Of a DNA stretch of 64,000 nt, positions 1 through 11,529 are shown one piece after another. The position numbers were made by a program, and so were the translations under genes. This stretch comes from Phaffia rhodozyma (Eukaryota > Basidiomycota > Tremellomycetes > Cystofilobasidiales > Mrakiaceae). The stretch lies in contig JACGZH010000010.1 of assembly GCA_014706385.1 (NCBI GenBank), positions 744,001 through 808,000 of the forward strand, read 5' to 3'. Numbering within the stretch: the stretch's first letter is position 1; each line of letters opens with the position of its first letter. The notes under the pieces are model-generated. The model did no database searches. It was not told where the DNA came from and worked only from the letters and a program-made list of their open reading frames with translations.

Positions 1-1351
1 CAGTGAGTTTTCATCGTATGTGTATTTTGATTCATCAGAAGAATTTGACCTTAATTGTTCTATCTCTCTTGATCCCAACCAGACTCTGATCGAGTCGGGG
101 TAGGTCCTCTCCTTCTATTTTCTATTCCTTTATCTCGGGGCGCGCTTTTGTTTGACTCATGAGTTATCTCACATTTATATAGGAATACGAGATCAAACTC
201 ATGGATATCGATCAAGATCACCTTGGTATTCCGGATACCGCGTACGATGCTGAGATCACCATGTCATCTTCCGAGTTTCAAAAGATTTGCCGAGATCTGA
301 CAACGCTTGGAGAATCTGTCAAGATTGAGGTCACTAAGGAGGGAGTTCGGTTCTCATCAGAGGGGGAGATCGGAAATGCTTCTGTCCTGCTCAAGGCGGG
401 AAGCGTGAACAAGACTAGCAGCCGTGGATCAAGCAGCAAATCGACCAAGAAGGAGAGTGTCAAAGAGGAAGCGGACGACGATGAAGGAGATGTAATTGAT
501 CTCGATGAGGACGGTGAGGATGGAGAGTCCAATGGCAAGAAGAGGGTTCAGGTCAAGAAGGAAAAGGATACCGACATGGATGGCGAAGCAGATGGGGAAA
601 GAAGTAGAAAGGAGGCTCTATTTAGTGCGTAGGCTCTCAAGATATGCTCTAGGTCTGTGATTTCAAGAAGCAAGAGAAAACACGCTCAACTCACTGTCTG
701 TTTTTCGATTTCTTATTTCTAATAGTCAACGATGAGGATGAAGAGGAGATTGATCAAGAGGAGGACGATGAAGAGGAGCGACCCAGGAAGCGCAAAGCGG
801 CCGGCAAGGCTGCTGCTTCCCCCACTAGAGCCAAGAAGGGCAAGGTACGTCCTCAATCAATTGTGGATTTCTTTCAATCGTGTCGGATCCTTTAGCTAAC
901 AACTTTATGCGAACGCTACTCTGATCCGAGCCAGTCGGTTAAGACGACTGACGACGAGGACAATGTTCAGGTGTCGGTTATCCTGAAGCAGGCTGTGACG
1001 CTCACTTTCTCGCTGAAGTACCTACTGAACTTTGCCAAATCGGCACCGTTGGCCAGGGCTGTGTCGCTGCACATGAGTAATGATGTCCCCCTTCTCGTAT
1101 GTCAATTTGATTTTTTACTTTGTGTTCATCTCTCTCACAAAGAGATGATCAGTCGCTGAATACGGACTGCAATCTTCTTCCTTTTTCTTGGTTTATGGGT
1201 TTTAGGTCAGCTTCGAGTTTACTTCTGGATACATCAACTACTTTTTGGCGTATGTTCTTGCTCTGTGTCTGACTTGTCTTTGTGACTTCTAAGAACGGAT
1301 ACTGATTTCGATGTTTGTCAAACTGATAGTCCTAAGATTGGAGAGGAGTAA
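1..1351 (+). CDS. POL30: PCNA sliding clamp with large insertion (5' partial)
   Basis: Proliferating cell nuclear antigen, the homotrimeric DNA clamp that tethers replicative polymerases and recruits repair factors in the nucleus. The visible part starts in the interdomain region and runs through domain II to the end. Landmarks are [23 protein letters not shown], the conserved modification lysine in VTKEG (codon 336-338, equivalent to K164), [17 protein letters not shown] and the terminal APKIGEE. Exons that keep phase: up to 2, 83-99, 183-624, 726-844, 935-1096, 1206-1249, 1330-1351. The 83-99 exon is only 17 nt. Odd: about 126 residues lie between the strand ending LLKAG and the strand starting VSVILKQ, where human PCNA has about 9. 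This insert is Ser/Lys-rich, then acidic, then basic (RPRKRK, RAKKGK). The family is certain. That the insert is translated is inferred from unbroken phase. Confidence 0.95.
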
Positions 1352-1826
1352 ATGTTGCTACGATCGTTTCAAAACTCTCATTCCAGTCTCACTCTCTGTC
1401 TCCCTGCTTTTTGCAGACATTGAGAGAGTGAAGACCATGAGTGAATGCAGCACGCGTTTCTCTAATGTACTTATGTTTCCCCTGATCATTTCCGTCTTAT
1501 TCCCGTATCTTGCTGCACATGTGGCTGGTGTAACTTGATTCATGAAAATTCAACTATGTTCCTTATACCAAATCAAACGTTGGCTTCATTAGAAATGCTT
1601 TATGGGACCAGACGTCCCCTTCAACAATGTGAACACCAGCTGAAGAAATACAAGTCTGCATAACTTTGAAAACGTTAACGAAGTTGAACGACCGTCTAAA
1701 CGAAGTTACAGATCGTCACGCGTAACCATTTGTGATTGAGGTTCGAACAAGCCTACGCCTGAAAGTATGTCTGCTCAGTTAGCGAAGCCACTTTCAACCT
1801 TCCATCATCTATTCTGTTTGGCCAGA
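1352..1826. other. Spacer PCNA/CWC22
   Basis: The 3' flank of PCNA and 5' flank of CWC22, which lie head to tail. I see no coding exon. An in-frame ATG at 1767 lies 60 nt upstream of the CWC22 start I chose, so part of this stretch may be the extreme N-terminus of that protein. Confidence 0.5.
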
Positions 1827-4800
1827 ATGTCTCCTGTGCCTTCTTCCCCGCTTGTGAACGATGAGGATGGCCTGAAAAGAAAAAGGTATGTCTGTTTGAT
1901 CGACGTCTGCTCTAGCTTTGAGTCAAGTTTTCGTGTGGAGGCAGAACTCTCACCATTCAATCTCTACTTTTCTCTGGTTTGGAAAAATCTCGCTTTGCGA
2001 ATACATCAAATATCTTCATCCGGTTCAGATCCCCCTCTCCTCCATACTCTCGGCAACCTGCGTCTCCTCCGTTTCAGAGGCGAAGGTCTCGATCGCGATC
2101 TTCTACACCCCCTCCTATCAGTCTTCCTCGCGTGAACGATGTTGATCCTCAGCGTCGACGCGAGCGGGAACGCCAGCTCGCCTTGCGATTAGCAGAAGAA
2201 GAACTTTCCGCCACCACCACTGGTCCTGACAAATCGACTGCTCTGGTCCCAACATCCAACGGAAAAGGAGGAGCAAATGATGGTTTTGATGCCGCTGCAG
2301 AGTTTGCGAAACTGATGAGTGGAACAAAAACGGGCGGAACTTATATTCCTCCAGCCAGGTTGCGAGCGATGCAGATGGAGGCGAGTAAAGACAAGGCGAG
2401 CACGGAGTTTCAGAGGCTTAGTTGGGATGCTTTGAGGAAGAGTATCAACGGTTTGATCAACAAGGTGTGTTCTGTTGAATCTTTTTGGTTGTTTTGGTGA
2501 TAGTAGTTCGCGTAGAGTTTTCAACTCACGTTCCATTGAACGATTGTGTTTTGGGCTTCGGTAGGTCAACACGTCTAATATTAAACATGTCGTGCCCGAG
2601 TTGTTCGGAGAAAATCTTGTTCGGGGTCGAGGATTGTTCTCCCGATCAGTGATGAAGGCTCAGGCTGCTTCATTACCATACACTCCTGTTTTTACGGCTC
2701 TAGTGGCCATCGTAAACACAAAATTGCCCCAGGTGGGAGAACTTCTGTTGATCCGTTTGGTCAGTCAATTTAGAAGGGCCTTTAAAAGGAACGACAAGGT
2801 ATGTGGTTCTTCATTTCTTCTCCATCTTTCCATTCACTCCCATAGCGTGTTATGTGCAACAATCTCAAGTCTTCTTTTTTCGTCCTTTTTCTTTTCAATT
2901 GAAAAACATTCGATTTTTTTGTCTCAAGGTCGTCTGTCTGTCGACAGCTACCTTCATTGCGCATCTTGTCAACCAAAACGTCGCGCATGAGCTTCTTCCC
3001 CTTCAGCTCTTGCTACTTTTGCTTGAGAAGCCGACATCAGACTCGATCGAGATTGCATGTGCGCTCACCCGAGAAGTGGGCGCGTTTCTGGCCGAACACT
3101 CGCCCAAGCCGAATAACTTGATCTTCGAGCGGTTCCGAGCGGTTCTACACGAAGGAAACATCGAGAAGCGAGTGCAGTACATGATCGAAGTCTTGTTTCA
3201 AACGAGGAAGGACAAGTATAAAGACAATCCGATTGTTGTGGAAGAGCTTGACTTGGTGGAGGAGGAGGAACAGATCACTCATAAAGTGCTATTGGACGAC
3301 GACCTGCAAGTTCAGGAAGGATTGAGTGAGTACCCTTCTTGTTTTCTTATAATTCTTTCGGATAGTCAAGCAGAGTGTTGGGTTGGCAATGTATGTTTCG
3401 AAAGGTGAAGAGCCTCAACTAACTCACTCATCTACATTTCCTTTCGAATAAAGATATCTTCAAACCGGACCCCGACTTCCTAGAGAATGAAGAAAAGTAT
3501 AAATTGATCAAAGCTGAGATCCTCGGGGATGATTCCGATTCAGACGGCGGGTCTAGTGGAAGTGGAAGTGATAGTGATGATGAGAGCGATGAAGAGGATG
3601 ATGGTCATGGTTCGTTCTCATTTCGAGAGACGTTTTGTTGTATCGTTGAATGCTTGTGTTGGATACTGATTCATCCATCATCGATCTCAATAGTGGTGGA
3701 AAACAAACATGGTATCCAGGACATGACAGAGACCAACATGATCAACTTGAGGAGGACAATCTACTTGACGATCATGAATTCGGTTCGTCGTGATATATGT
3801 CTATTGAGCAAACTTTCGTCCATTACCTGATTTTTTGTTCCTATATCTTCTGTACAGCTCACCTACGAAGAAGCAGTTCACAAGCTGATGAAGGTCCAGA
3901 TTCAGGAGGGTATGGAGGTATGTGACGTCCAACAGTGCTGCTTGGTTGATACGAGTAGCTGACTGTTTGCATGGCGTCTTTCTCTGCCGGTCCAGATCGA
4001 ACTTTGCAATATGATCATTGAGTGTTGTTCCCAGGAGAGGTCCTACTCCAATTTCTACGGTCTTATCGGAGAACGATTTTGCAAGATCAACCGAATCTGG
4101 TGTGATGCATTCGAGCAGGCTTTCGCGAACTACTACGATACTATTCATCGGTACGAGACAAACCGACTTCGGAATATTGGTCGGTTCTTTGGACACCTAA
4201 TCGCTTCTGATGGAGTTTCCTGGGGAGTTTTCCATGTGGTTCGTATGAATGAGGACGAAACGACGAGTTCCTCCCGTATTTTTGTCAAGATTCTCATGAC
4301 AGAGATGGTCGAGGAGCTTGGTATCAAGCGCATGGCGGAGCGGTTCGGCGAGCCAAGCATGCAGGGCGCATATGTCAACATTTTCCCGCTGGACAACCCG
4401 AAGAACACACGATTCTCGATCAATTACTTTACCTCTATCGGTATGGGAGCTGTTACCGAAAAAATGAGAGAACACTTGACGGTGAGTTTCTTTATGTCGT
4501 TGACTTTCCGTTTTCCTATAAATTTTCGCTCGAGTACTGATCCAAGCCTTGGTCATAATTTGCTTTAAATGCATCAGAACATGCCGAAGTTGATTTTGGA
4601 ACAGCGTCAGAAGGCTCTAGAGGAGGCTTCCTCGTCCTCTGATTCCGATTCGTCCTCGTCGCTCTCTTCTGATTCGGATTCTGATTCGGATTCGGATTCG
4701 GACTCAGATTCGGATTCGGATTCTGATCGATCTCGGTCCCGATCCCCTCCACCTCGACGACGCCGGCAATCATCGACCCCGCCTCCCCGACGAAGACGGT

Positions 4801-5162
4801 ACTCGAATTCTCGATCACCTTCGCCCTCACCCCGGGCTGAACGAAGAAGATTTGACTCGCGATCTCCTGTCCGGTCACCTTCCCCTCAACCCCGGACTAG
4901 ACGACGGGATGGTAGCACACCTCCTCGAATAAGAAGGAGGGAGGATATCTCGCCTCCTCCCGCTTCCCGATACAAGGGCCGATCTCCTTCACCAGTTTCT
5001 CGACGGAGACAAGACTCCACGCCTCCTCGACGAAGGAGTGTCTCTCCTCCTGCCACTCGGCGAAGGCAGGACAGCGAGACTCCTCCGCGACGAAGAAGGG
5101 ACGGTTCTCCTCCTCGACGAGCTGGAGGCAGATATCGGGAAGACTCCAGGGAGAGAAGATGA
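1827..5162 (+). CDS. CWC22: Pre-mRNA-splicing factor CWC22
   Basis: Spliceosome component that escorts eIF4A3 in metazoans and is needed for the first splicing step. Nine phase-consistent exons (1827-1885, 2029-2464, 2565-2798, 2929-3325, 3454-3609, 3694-3782, 3858-3917, 3996-4481, 4578-5162) give 833 residues. After a short RS-like start comes [14 protein letters not shown], then the MIF4G domain ([19 protein letters not shown] onward, with [20 protein letters not shown]). An acidic Ser/Asp linker follows, then the MA3 domain, which begins at [19 protein letters not shown]. The tail is a Ser-Asp repeat (about 4670-4730) followed by a long RS/RRR-SPPP domain, expected for a nuclear-speckle splicing protein. 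The start at 1827 restores an Arg codon across the first intron. An in-frame ATG at 1767 is the alternative. Confidence 0.93.
4672..4734 (+). repeat. Coding Ser-Asp (gattcg) repeat in CWC22
   Basis: Tandem hexamers close to gattcg/gactca encode about ten alternating Ser-Asp units just before the RS domain. The third base varies between units, so selection probably acts on the SD peptide, although slippage could still change its length. Confidence 0.8.
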
Positions 5163-5637
5163 GTTGGTTACGAGTAAGGCAGAGAATTTAGCGGGAGAAG
5201 GCAGCTAAAATGATAACGGCGATGGTGATGGGTATCACGGCATGGAAAGTCAAAAAGAAAAGATAGGACTAAGAGTACGAGAAGATCTATTGTAGGTTGC
5301 GGTCTAGGAATTTATATCATGCCTTTTTGTCTGAGATATGTCGAAGAAAGATACCTAACCTAGGAAAAGAAACAGATAGTTACATTCTTTCACATCATCT
5401 ATCTCTTCCGCTGTATGTGTCGTTCATCTACATGTTCTCTCTTCTGTACACGAGGACTAATCTCGATCCGTCTCGGAAAAACATTCCACTTGGGGAATGG
5501 CTGTTTCAGATGGATGTAACCATAAAGTGGCGGTGACGCTTGGCACGCGGCCCGGTAAGAGCCATCTCGTTCATCACCTCTCTGGTGACGATTAACGCTC
5601 ATATCACTCAATCCATCACCCATCCATACGAGCAGCT
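5163..5637. other. Spacer CWC22/Pil1 gene
   Basis: The 3' flank of CWC22 and the promoter and leader of the next plus-strand gene. No further exon or RNA gene is visible. Translations here are short and low in complexity. Confidence 0.5.
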
Positions 5638-8487
5638 ATGGGTATCTTTGACAAAGCTAAAGCGGGTAGGTTCACGTCCAGTCTTGTATTCTTACCTTGA
5701 CATATATATGTTCTTTCTCTGCTCGCTCGTCTCCCAGCATCTGACGCGAGGTACATGCTTCGAATTTAAACTCTAGGTATTGCCCATACCACCATGGTTC
5801 CCATCCTCGGGAACAAGGATCTTCGACTTCTTCAGACACTCATTACTGAGGAAAAGGCTGTGCTCCAGGCATCCATCCGGACCAGTTCGGATGTTCATCG
5901 GTCCAGCAATGCTCTTTCCGCTTGGGGAGGAGCTGAGGGTCCCGACCTCGAAGACGTCTGTTCAAAAGCGGCTGATATGCTTGATCTAGTGGCAAACGGC
6001 TTTGAGAAGTTTGCCGATAGGCAGGTCGGCATTAGAAGTCTTTGGAAAGAAATCAGACTGATGGAGGAAACCCTTGATGACACAAAGAAGAAGAGGAAGG
6101 CTGTAGGATCACGGAGTGAGCGGGAGGAAAAGAAGCTTGTCAAGATGAGTTCGGAAGTCAGTCTCATTTTTTCTTCTCCTCTTTGATCTAGGGAGTCTTC
6201 TCTACCCGTACTTTATACTTAGTCCAGCGGCCATATGTCTGTTCGATTTCTCCTATCTAGAACAAGAATCTGCCAATGCAGACTGAGCTCATGCAATCCT
6301 TGAGAGACGAGATGCGCGAAGTAAGTAAAGATTCTCTTATGGTAATGCTGCATAGAACTTACCATATTGACACACATTGACTCTCTCAAGCTTGACACAG
6401 AAATTATGAACACCGAAGCATCCCTTTCTGACTTCAAGCGCAAAGCCACCAAAGATGCTCTGTCCATCAAGTTTGGTGGTCTTCTGGAACTTGCTGAAAA
6501 GATGACAGTATGTGTAATAGCTCAATTTTCTCGTATCGTTTTATGAATCCGGAAGTTCAAGTCAAACATTCTCTTTCTATGCATAATCTCAGATCGTCGG
6601 AGAGCTTGGAAAATTGCTTCTTGAAGAAATTCCGTTGGAAATCACTCCTCCAGGCTACGGGCGAGCGCCATATAACTGTAGGTTGTATCTCTCGGCGGTA
6701 GTGTGAATCATCTCATATTCTGGTGATTGAACTTATGTTTTGATCTCTCTTGGCTATCTGAAGCTTTCGACAAGACGACTCGACTGTCGGTCGAAGCAAA
6801 CAAGTGTGTTAGCGAAGTCCATTTCACCCGCGCCGAAGTCACCTTACAACCCTATACTCCAAATCTGGCTCAAACTCAGGCTTCTCAATATCCCTCCGCC
6901 CGTGATGATGTTTATGAAGATCATTCGAGATACGAGGACAACTTCGAGCTTCCTGCCCGGTTCTCCAAAGAGCCGCCGTCTACAGTGACATCGCCCAACG
7001 GCTCTGAGCCAACCAGCTATGGAATCGCGCATCAACAACAGTCGTCTCAAAGGACTGGAGTCAGTAATACGCCTATCAGCCCTGCTGCCGCTTACCGGGA
7101 TAGCTTCCAGGAGTCTTCTCACCAACCTCAATCCACGTTCTCCACGGCATCTCCGACTCAGTCAAGTGCAGATCCCATCGTCGACGCCTCCATCGGCTCA
7201 GCCAAGCAAGTGCAAAACACGCGAGACGATGGTTACGGGAACGAGATCCCTCTGGGTGAAGATCCGAACGACGTCTTGGCAGGGCTTGCTTTGGGGGGCG
7301 CCCTAGCGACTCCAGATCTTACTGGTCAACCTCCACGACCATCGCCAGGCGATCACAGATTGAGCCTTGGTTTGGGACAATCTGTAGGAAATGGAAACCT
7401 GCTAAATACGACCGCCAACTTTCCCAACCATCAAGGGGATTCTACAGCAGACGCTCATCAATTTGCGCCGTCTCCTACAGCTGAGCATGGTATCGTTCAT
7501 GATGAACCCACTCATAATTTGCCTCCTATGCAGGATACATCTTCTGTGAGTTATCGGCGACCAGTTCCAACACATTCATCGACAGCGGAAGGCCAAGAAT
7601 CTCTTCTCGCGTATGACAAGGCTTCTCCGGCTTTAGGACAATCTCACGAGCTCGGCTCGGATCAAGAAATCAACTTGGAGCCTCCCCGGCCGGCATTTGT
7701 AGGCGGAGCTAGAGCGCCGACACCCATGAGTGAGCCTGAGGTGTTTTCGGATGCCAGAGAAGGTACGCCGGATCTTCGAGGTGACGTCGGAGATGTGAAT
7801 TATGCATCGCGTGGTAAGTATCTCTAATTTTCTCGCCACAGCATTGTATTCTTTTGCTTATGTCTTTTTGATCATCTCGCGACGCCAGCTTTCCAGCAGC
7901 CTGCCGCTCCTATTTCTCCTCCTCAACCATACCAACAGCCTCTTCCCAAACCTCCTACCATCATTGAGCCTTCCGCCTCGTCTCCAACCTACGTGCATCC
8001 TCCTCAGCCAACTCGGTACGGCACGGCCTCTTCTTATGTCGACTCGCCCATTTCTGTGAAGGCTTCTCCCCGACCGTACTCCCAACAGATAGATCAACCG
8101 ACGGATGAACATTCTCTGGCCGCTGCCGCCGCTCAACGAGAAGTTGAGCGCGAGATGGATAACCTTGCCTTCACCTCAGTCGCACACCCCCCATCTGGAG
8201 CGTCAGCTGCTGCCGTCGCTGCCCGAGCAGATTCTGTCAGTCCTGTCAGCCGAGCGGCCGGAAACGGAAAGATCAACGCTGGGGCATTCTTCAAGCGAGG
8301 AGGTGGTGGAAGATCGAGCAGTGGGTTCGTCCCACCCGAAGGTGATGTCAGCGATGGAGGTTTATCTGAAGACGTAGAGCCAGCAGGCAATGTCAAACCA
8401 CTGAACATCAGAAGGAAGGCCCCCGCAGAAGTAGACGGTGTCGAGCCTGAGGCGGATAGAGATGCTGCGCCTCCTTACGGCGGTTGA
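5638..8487 (+). CDS. Pil1-domain eisosome protein with long C-terminal tail
   Basis: Eisosome core proteins of the Pil1/Lsp1 family have a BAR-like helical domain that curves and organises plasma-membrane furrows. Exons 5638-5665, 5777-6156, 6261-6320, 6391-6507, 6593-6677, 6764-7813 and 7889-8487 join in phase to 772 residues. The first roughly 240 residues hold the Pil1 domain: NKDLRLLQTLITEEKAVL, ALSAWGGAEGPDLEDV, LDDTKKKRKAVGS, FGGLLELAEKMTIVGELGK and EEIPLEITPPGYG. The start MGIFDKAKAG is split by an intron and fits a short N-terminal segment. The remaining roughly 530 residues are Pro/Ser/Gln-rich, probably disordered, with many SP/TP sites and a Gly-rich ALGGALA patch. Typical Pil1 is about 340 residues, so more than half of this protein is extra. 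Fungal membrane-domain function is inferred from the family. Confidence 0.88.
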
Positions 8488-8813
8488 TCCCTTTAGTTCT
8501 TTCTTTTTTTTCATTTTTCTCGTCATATCGTTGTCACAGCGTGGCAGTTTCCTCTTCTGTTGCAATCTCCTCGTTCTTAAATCTGCTTTTACACTTAGCT
8601 CTCTGCCTTCTCTCTATTTTCGACAAGATTAATCATAATGAGATCTTCTTCTTGTACCCACAAAAGGATATACATCATCGTGTTTCACACTACGATTGCA
8701 ACTCTGAAGACATTATCAACCATGTCCACAGACCCAAGGAAACATTTGGATCTCAGGCGGCATTCAGACATTTACATTTACATCCGATCGAGCGTATTTA
8801 AGAGTGAAATGAA
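8488..8813. other. Convergent spacer, Pil1 gene / TRIP4 fusion
   Basis: Shared 3' flank between the plus-strand Pil1 stop and the minus-strand stop at 8814. It is T-rich near the Pil1 stop. No exon or RNA gene is visible. Confidence 0.5.
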
Positions 8814-11147
8814 TCATATCAATCCTACGACTCGTCCAACAATTCCGTTTTTAGATCGGACTTTTACTCCTCTTTGGATCGAAATAGCGAGAACAGCGGA
8901 TCAGTGTCGGAACGTTCATTCGATGAAACGTTTTACTTGCGTCTTGTACGTCCCTCATCAGATCAAAAAGAAAAGATTTGCGAAGAGAGAGAAACGGAAG
9001 AACAAACCTTGGATGATCCCCTCGCGTAAGGACTTCTCCGACTTCCCCCGCAGTTGTCTTGCCCGTCGGCTGATCCTCCTTCTTGATAAGAAGTACTTTA
9101 GTTCCTGGAAGGAGCAACCTAACTGGCGGAGGATGCGAAGGAGAGTACCGAGATGTAGTGCTCGTTGTAGAGGCGATGGGAGCGGACGCGGTGGTCGGAG
9201 GTGCTGCAGTGTCTGAAGAAATGTGACGCGGCTGGTTGTTCGTCTTTTTGAGATTTAAAGCAAGCAAGAGATTGAACAGATGAGCCGGTGCGTTCGGTTT
9301 TTCTTCTCTTTGAAAGTATCAGACGAGAAAAAAATAGAGTCAACTGACTTGGTGCGCTTCAATTTGTTTGCCTCTCTCTTTCCTTGTCAACCCCGTGGTT
9401 GTTTCTAGATCTGAGACCGTTGAGATCGAATCGGGCTTGCCTGACTCTTCTTTATGATCCTTTCCTTTCCCTCTTCCTCTCCTTCTTTTCGACTTCTTAT
9501 CTTCAACCTCCCCAAGATTGTCCTCTGCGTTCGCTTCGCAAGTCATCTCCTTGTATATTGCTTGGATGGATCCTTCACTGACGTTTAAAAAGAATCTAGC
9601 AAGCTGATCTCTTTCTCGACTAACGGCCTCCCAGCCTTCTTTACGTTCCTCTAAGCTGAGAGGTTCCGTTCGTGGCTTCCGTACTCGTCCTTCCGTTCGC
9701 TTGATCTCCTCTTCCTCGTCAGGTTCTCCCTTGGGTTGAGAGCCAGTTTCATCTATCGAAGAGGATGGAACTGGAGAAATCTTCTTTGAGTAAGATGTCA
9801 TTTGGACTTTTCCTGTCTTGGCGTTTAGACTCATGACCCTTCGCCCATCGGAGTCCTCCTTAAGCTTGTCAGCAGCTGTCGATGGTGTAAGAGTAGGGAA
9901 CGCTCCTCCTGATGATTCCCGCCAGGCCTGTTCTCTGGCTTCGCGTATGACACGGTCTCGTTCAGCTTGTTCCGAAGCTAGTTGGGCGGCGAGTTCTGAT
10001 TGAAGTTGAGCAAGGAGACGAAGTTGGGAGGAGGATGTCAAAAGCGGTGAGACGCAGGATGGGCAGGGAAGGAACGGTGGCTGGAGTTTACAAAGTGGTA
10101 GTGAGCACGAAGGGCACATAGGGCAGTGTGACGATAATGGATGTACTCGGGCTGGAAAAGGGAGCAAAACTATCAATAAATCTGAACTTTTAAGAAAGAC
10201 GGAAACTCTGAAAGAATAAGCGCAGATGGACATGCCTCGACAGAAGCAACCTCCAGCCCGACCTTTCTTCAACGCACGCTTCCCTAACCCATCCCCTCCT
10301 ACCCCGTAATTCTCCACATCTCGGATCAGATTCTCCATCCGCTCGACCTCGGCACTCTTCTTTTCAACTGGTTTTTTCGATTGATTGCTTGTCTCAACCA
10401 CTTTGAGCCCGGTCCCTTTCAGCATATCCGATACCATTGATCCAGTCTTAGCTGCTGAAGATTTCTTAGAGGGGACGATCTTGATGCTTGGTGTTCCACC
10501 TAAAGGGACGGGAGTCGACCTCCCACTCGATCCTCTACTTCCAACATCGCCAGCATCGGAGGATCCTGATCTGTTAGACGTACTCCAGCTCTCTTCCGCT
10601 TGTTTAATATAGACTGTACCTGTAGCGCCAAAGTCATTCGTCCAGTCACGACCAGGCTTGGGACCGTTTGGGTTGAGCTTCTTTGGTTTTGTGCTCGGCT
10701 TTGGTTTTGAAGCAACAACAGGAGCAGGAGCAGAGATAGGAGCAGGAGTAGGTAGAGACGGAGGAAACCGGAGGAAAAGGTAGGAAGAGATAAATGCTTG
10801 TGATTCAGGAGTTGATTTCCCAAGTAAGTTCTGCATTGATCATAGCAAGCGGAGAATCACTTTAGCGGCTGGTGATCAGGACAAGTGAGGAATACGAGAG
10901 ATTGGATAAGAACACACACCTCGAGATGATCCTGAAGGTCTGCTTTCGACTTGAAGCTCTCCAGGTAGGGAATCAGTTGAGTCTTCACAGTCTCCTCATC
11001 TATATGTGTGTGCAGACATTTTCACATATTCGAAAGGAAAAGAGAGCGTGAGAATATCGACAAGAAAAGTCTTGCCACCATCTTGGAGAACCCAGAGTTG
11101 TACACACCGATGAATGTCAAAGACGAGAGCTGGGAGACTGTAGACAT
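8814..11147 (-). CDS. ASC-1/TRIP4-type C2HC5 zinc-finger protein fused to YwbE (DUF2196) domain
   Basis: TRIP4 family: a subunit of the ASC-1 transcription and ribosome-quality coactivator complex in animals. On the minus strand the exons 11147-11108, 10999-10920, 10830-10236, 10151-9349, 9231-9008 and 8871-8814 add up to 600 codons in phase. The N-terminal helical region contains EETVKTQLIPYLESF and LLGKSTPESQAFISSYLF. The zinc finger is CFCR-ARVHPLSSHCPMCPSC followed by LPLCKLQPPFLPCPSC. A helical RDRVIREAREQAW segment and RRVMSLNAKTGKVQM follow. The last two exons encode GTKVLLIKKEDQPTGK, VLTRGDHPRGVKVR and GIVGRVVGL, the complete YwbE-type signature. No ATG exists on the minus strand between about 9360 and 9060, so the YwbE part is unlikely to be a separate AUG-started gene. 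If the 9348 donor is not used, TRIP4 stops at 9340. The intron 10235-10152 uses a GC donor. Confidence 0.75.
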
Positions 11148-11529
11148 CTTCCAAGAAACTTCTGAGGAACTGATTATATACGAAGTATATATGCAAGAGT
11201 AAATGCAAGAGAAGAGAAGGAGACGACGATCGTGATGGCGCGGTGATGGTTGGTCTACAGAAAGGATGACGGTGGGGATCTGTTAAGAAACCTCCAAACG
11301 ATCATCGGCGTTTTATCCTTACTGCCGCTCCTCCTTCTCTCTGGATTCTCCTTCTTCCTATGATGTCTCGGTTCATCTCTAAAATATTTGTTCACACGAT
11401 TGTACATTTCAAAGCTTTTGAAAGATGCATTATATAGATACATTCGGCTGTCCTGAAGAAGGTTAGATTATATTTGAGGTTTTTGGTCTGACTACCGTCA
11501 CACTCAATATCTCTCCACCCGCGCAGGAG
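11148..11529. other. Spacer TRIP4 fusion / mitochondrial protein
   Basis: The 5' flank of the TRIP4 fusion and the 3' flank of the next minus-strand gene. No conserved exon is visible. Confidence 0.4.

Noticed and set aside
1738..1760. tRNA-like T-loop (ggttcgaac)
   Set aside because: No acceptor stem, anticodon arm or D arm can be found around it.
8638..9216. Plus-strand open frame opposite the YwbE exons
   Set aside because: It is the complement of conserved minus-strand coding sequence and resembles no family.
9119..9343. Alternative TRIP4 C-terminus read in phase 0 past the 9348 donor
   Set aside because: It would give a short non-conserved tail and leave the clear YwbE domain without any start codon. 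The in-phase join to 9231 explains both.
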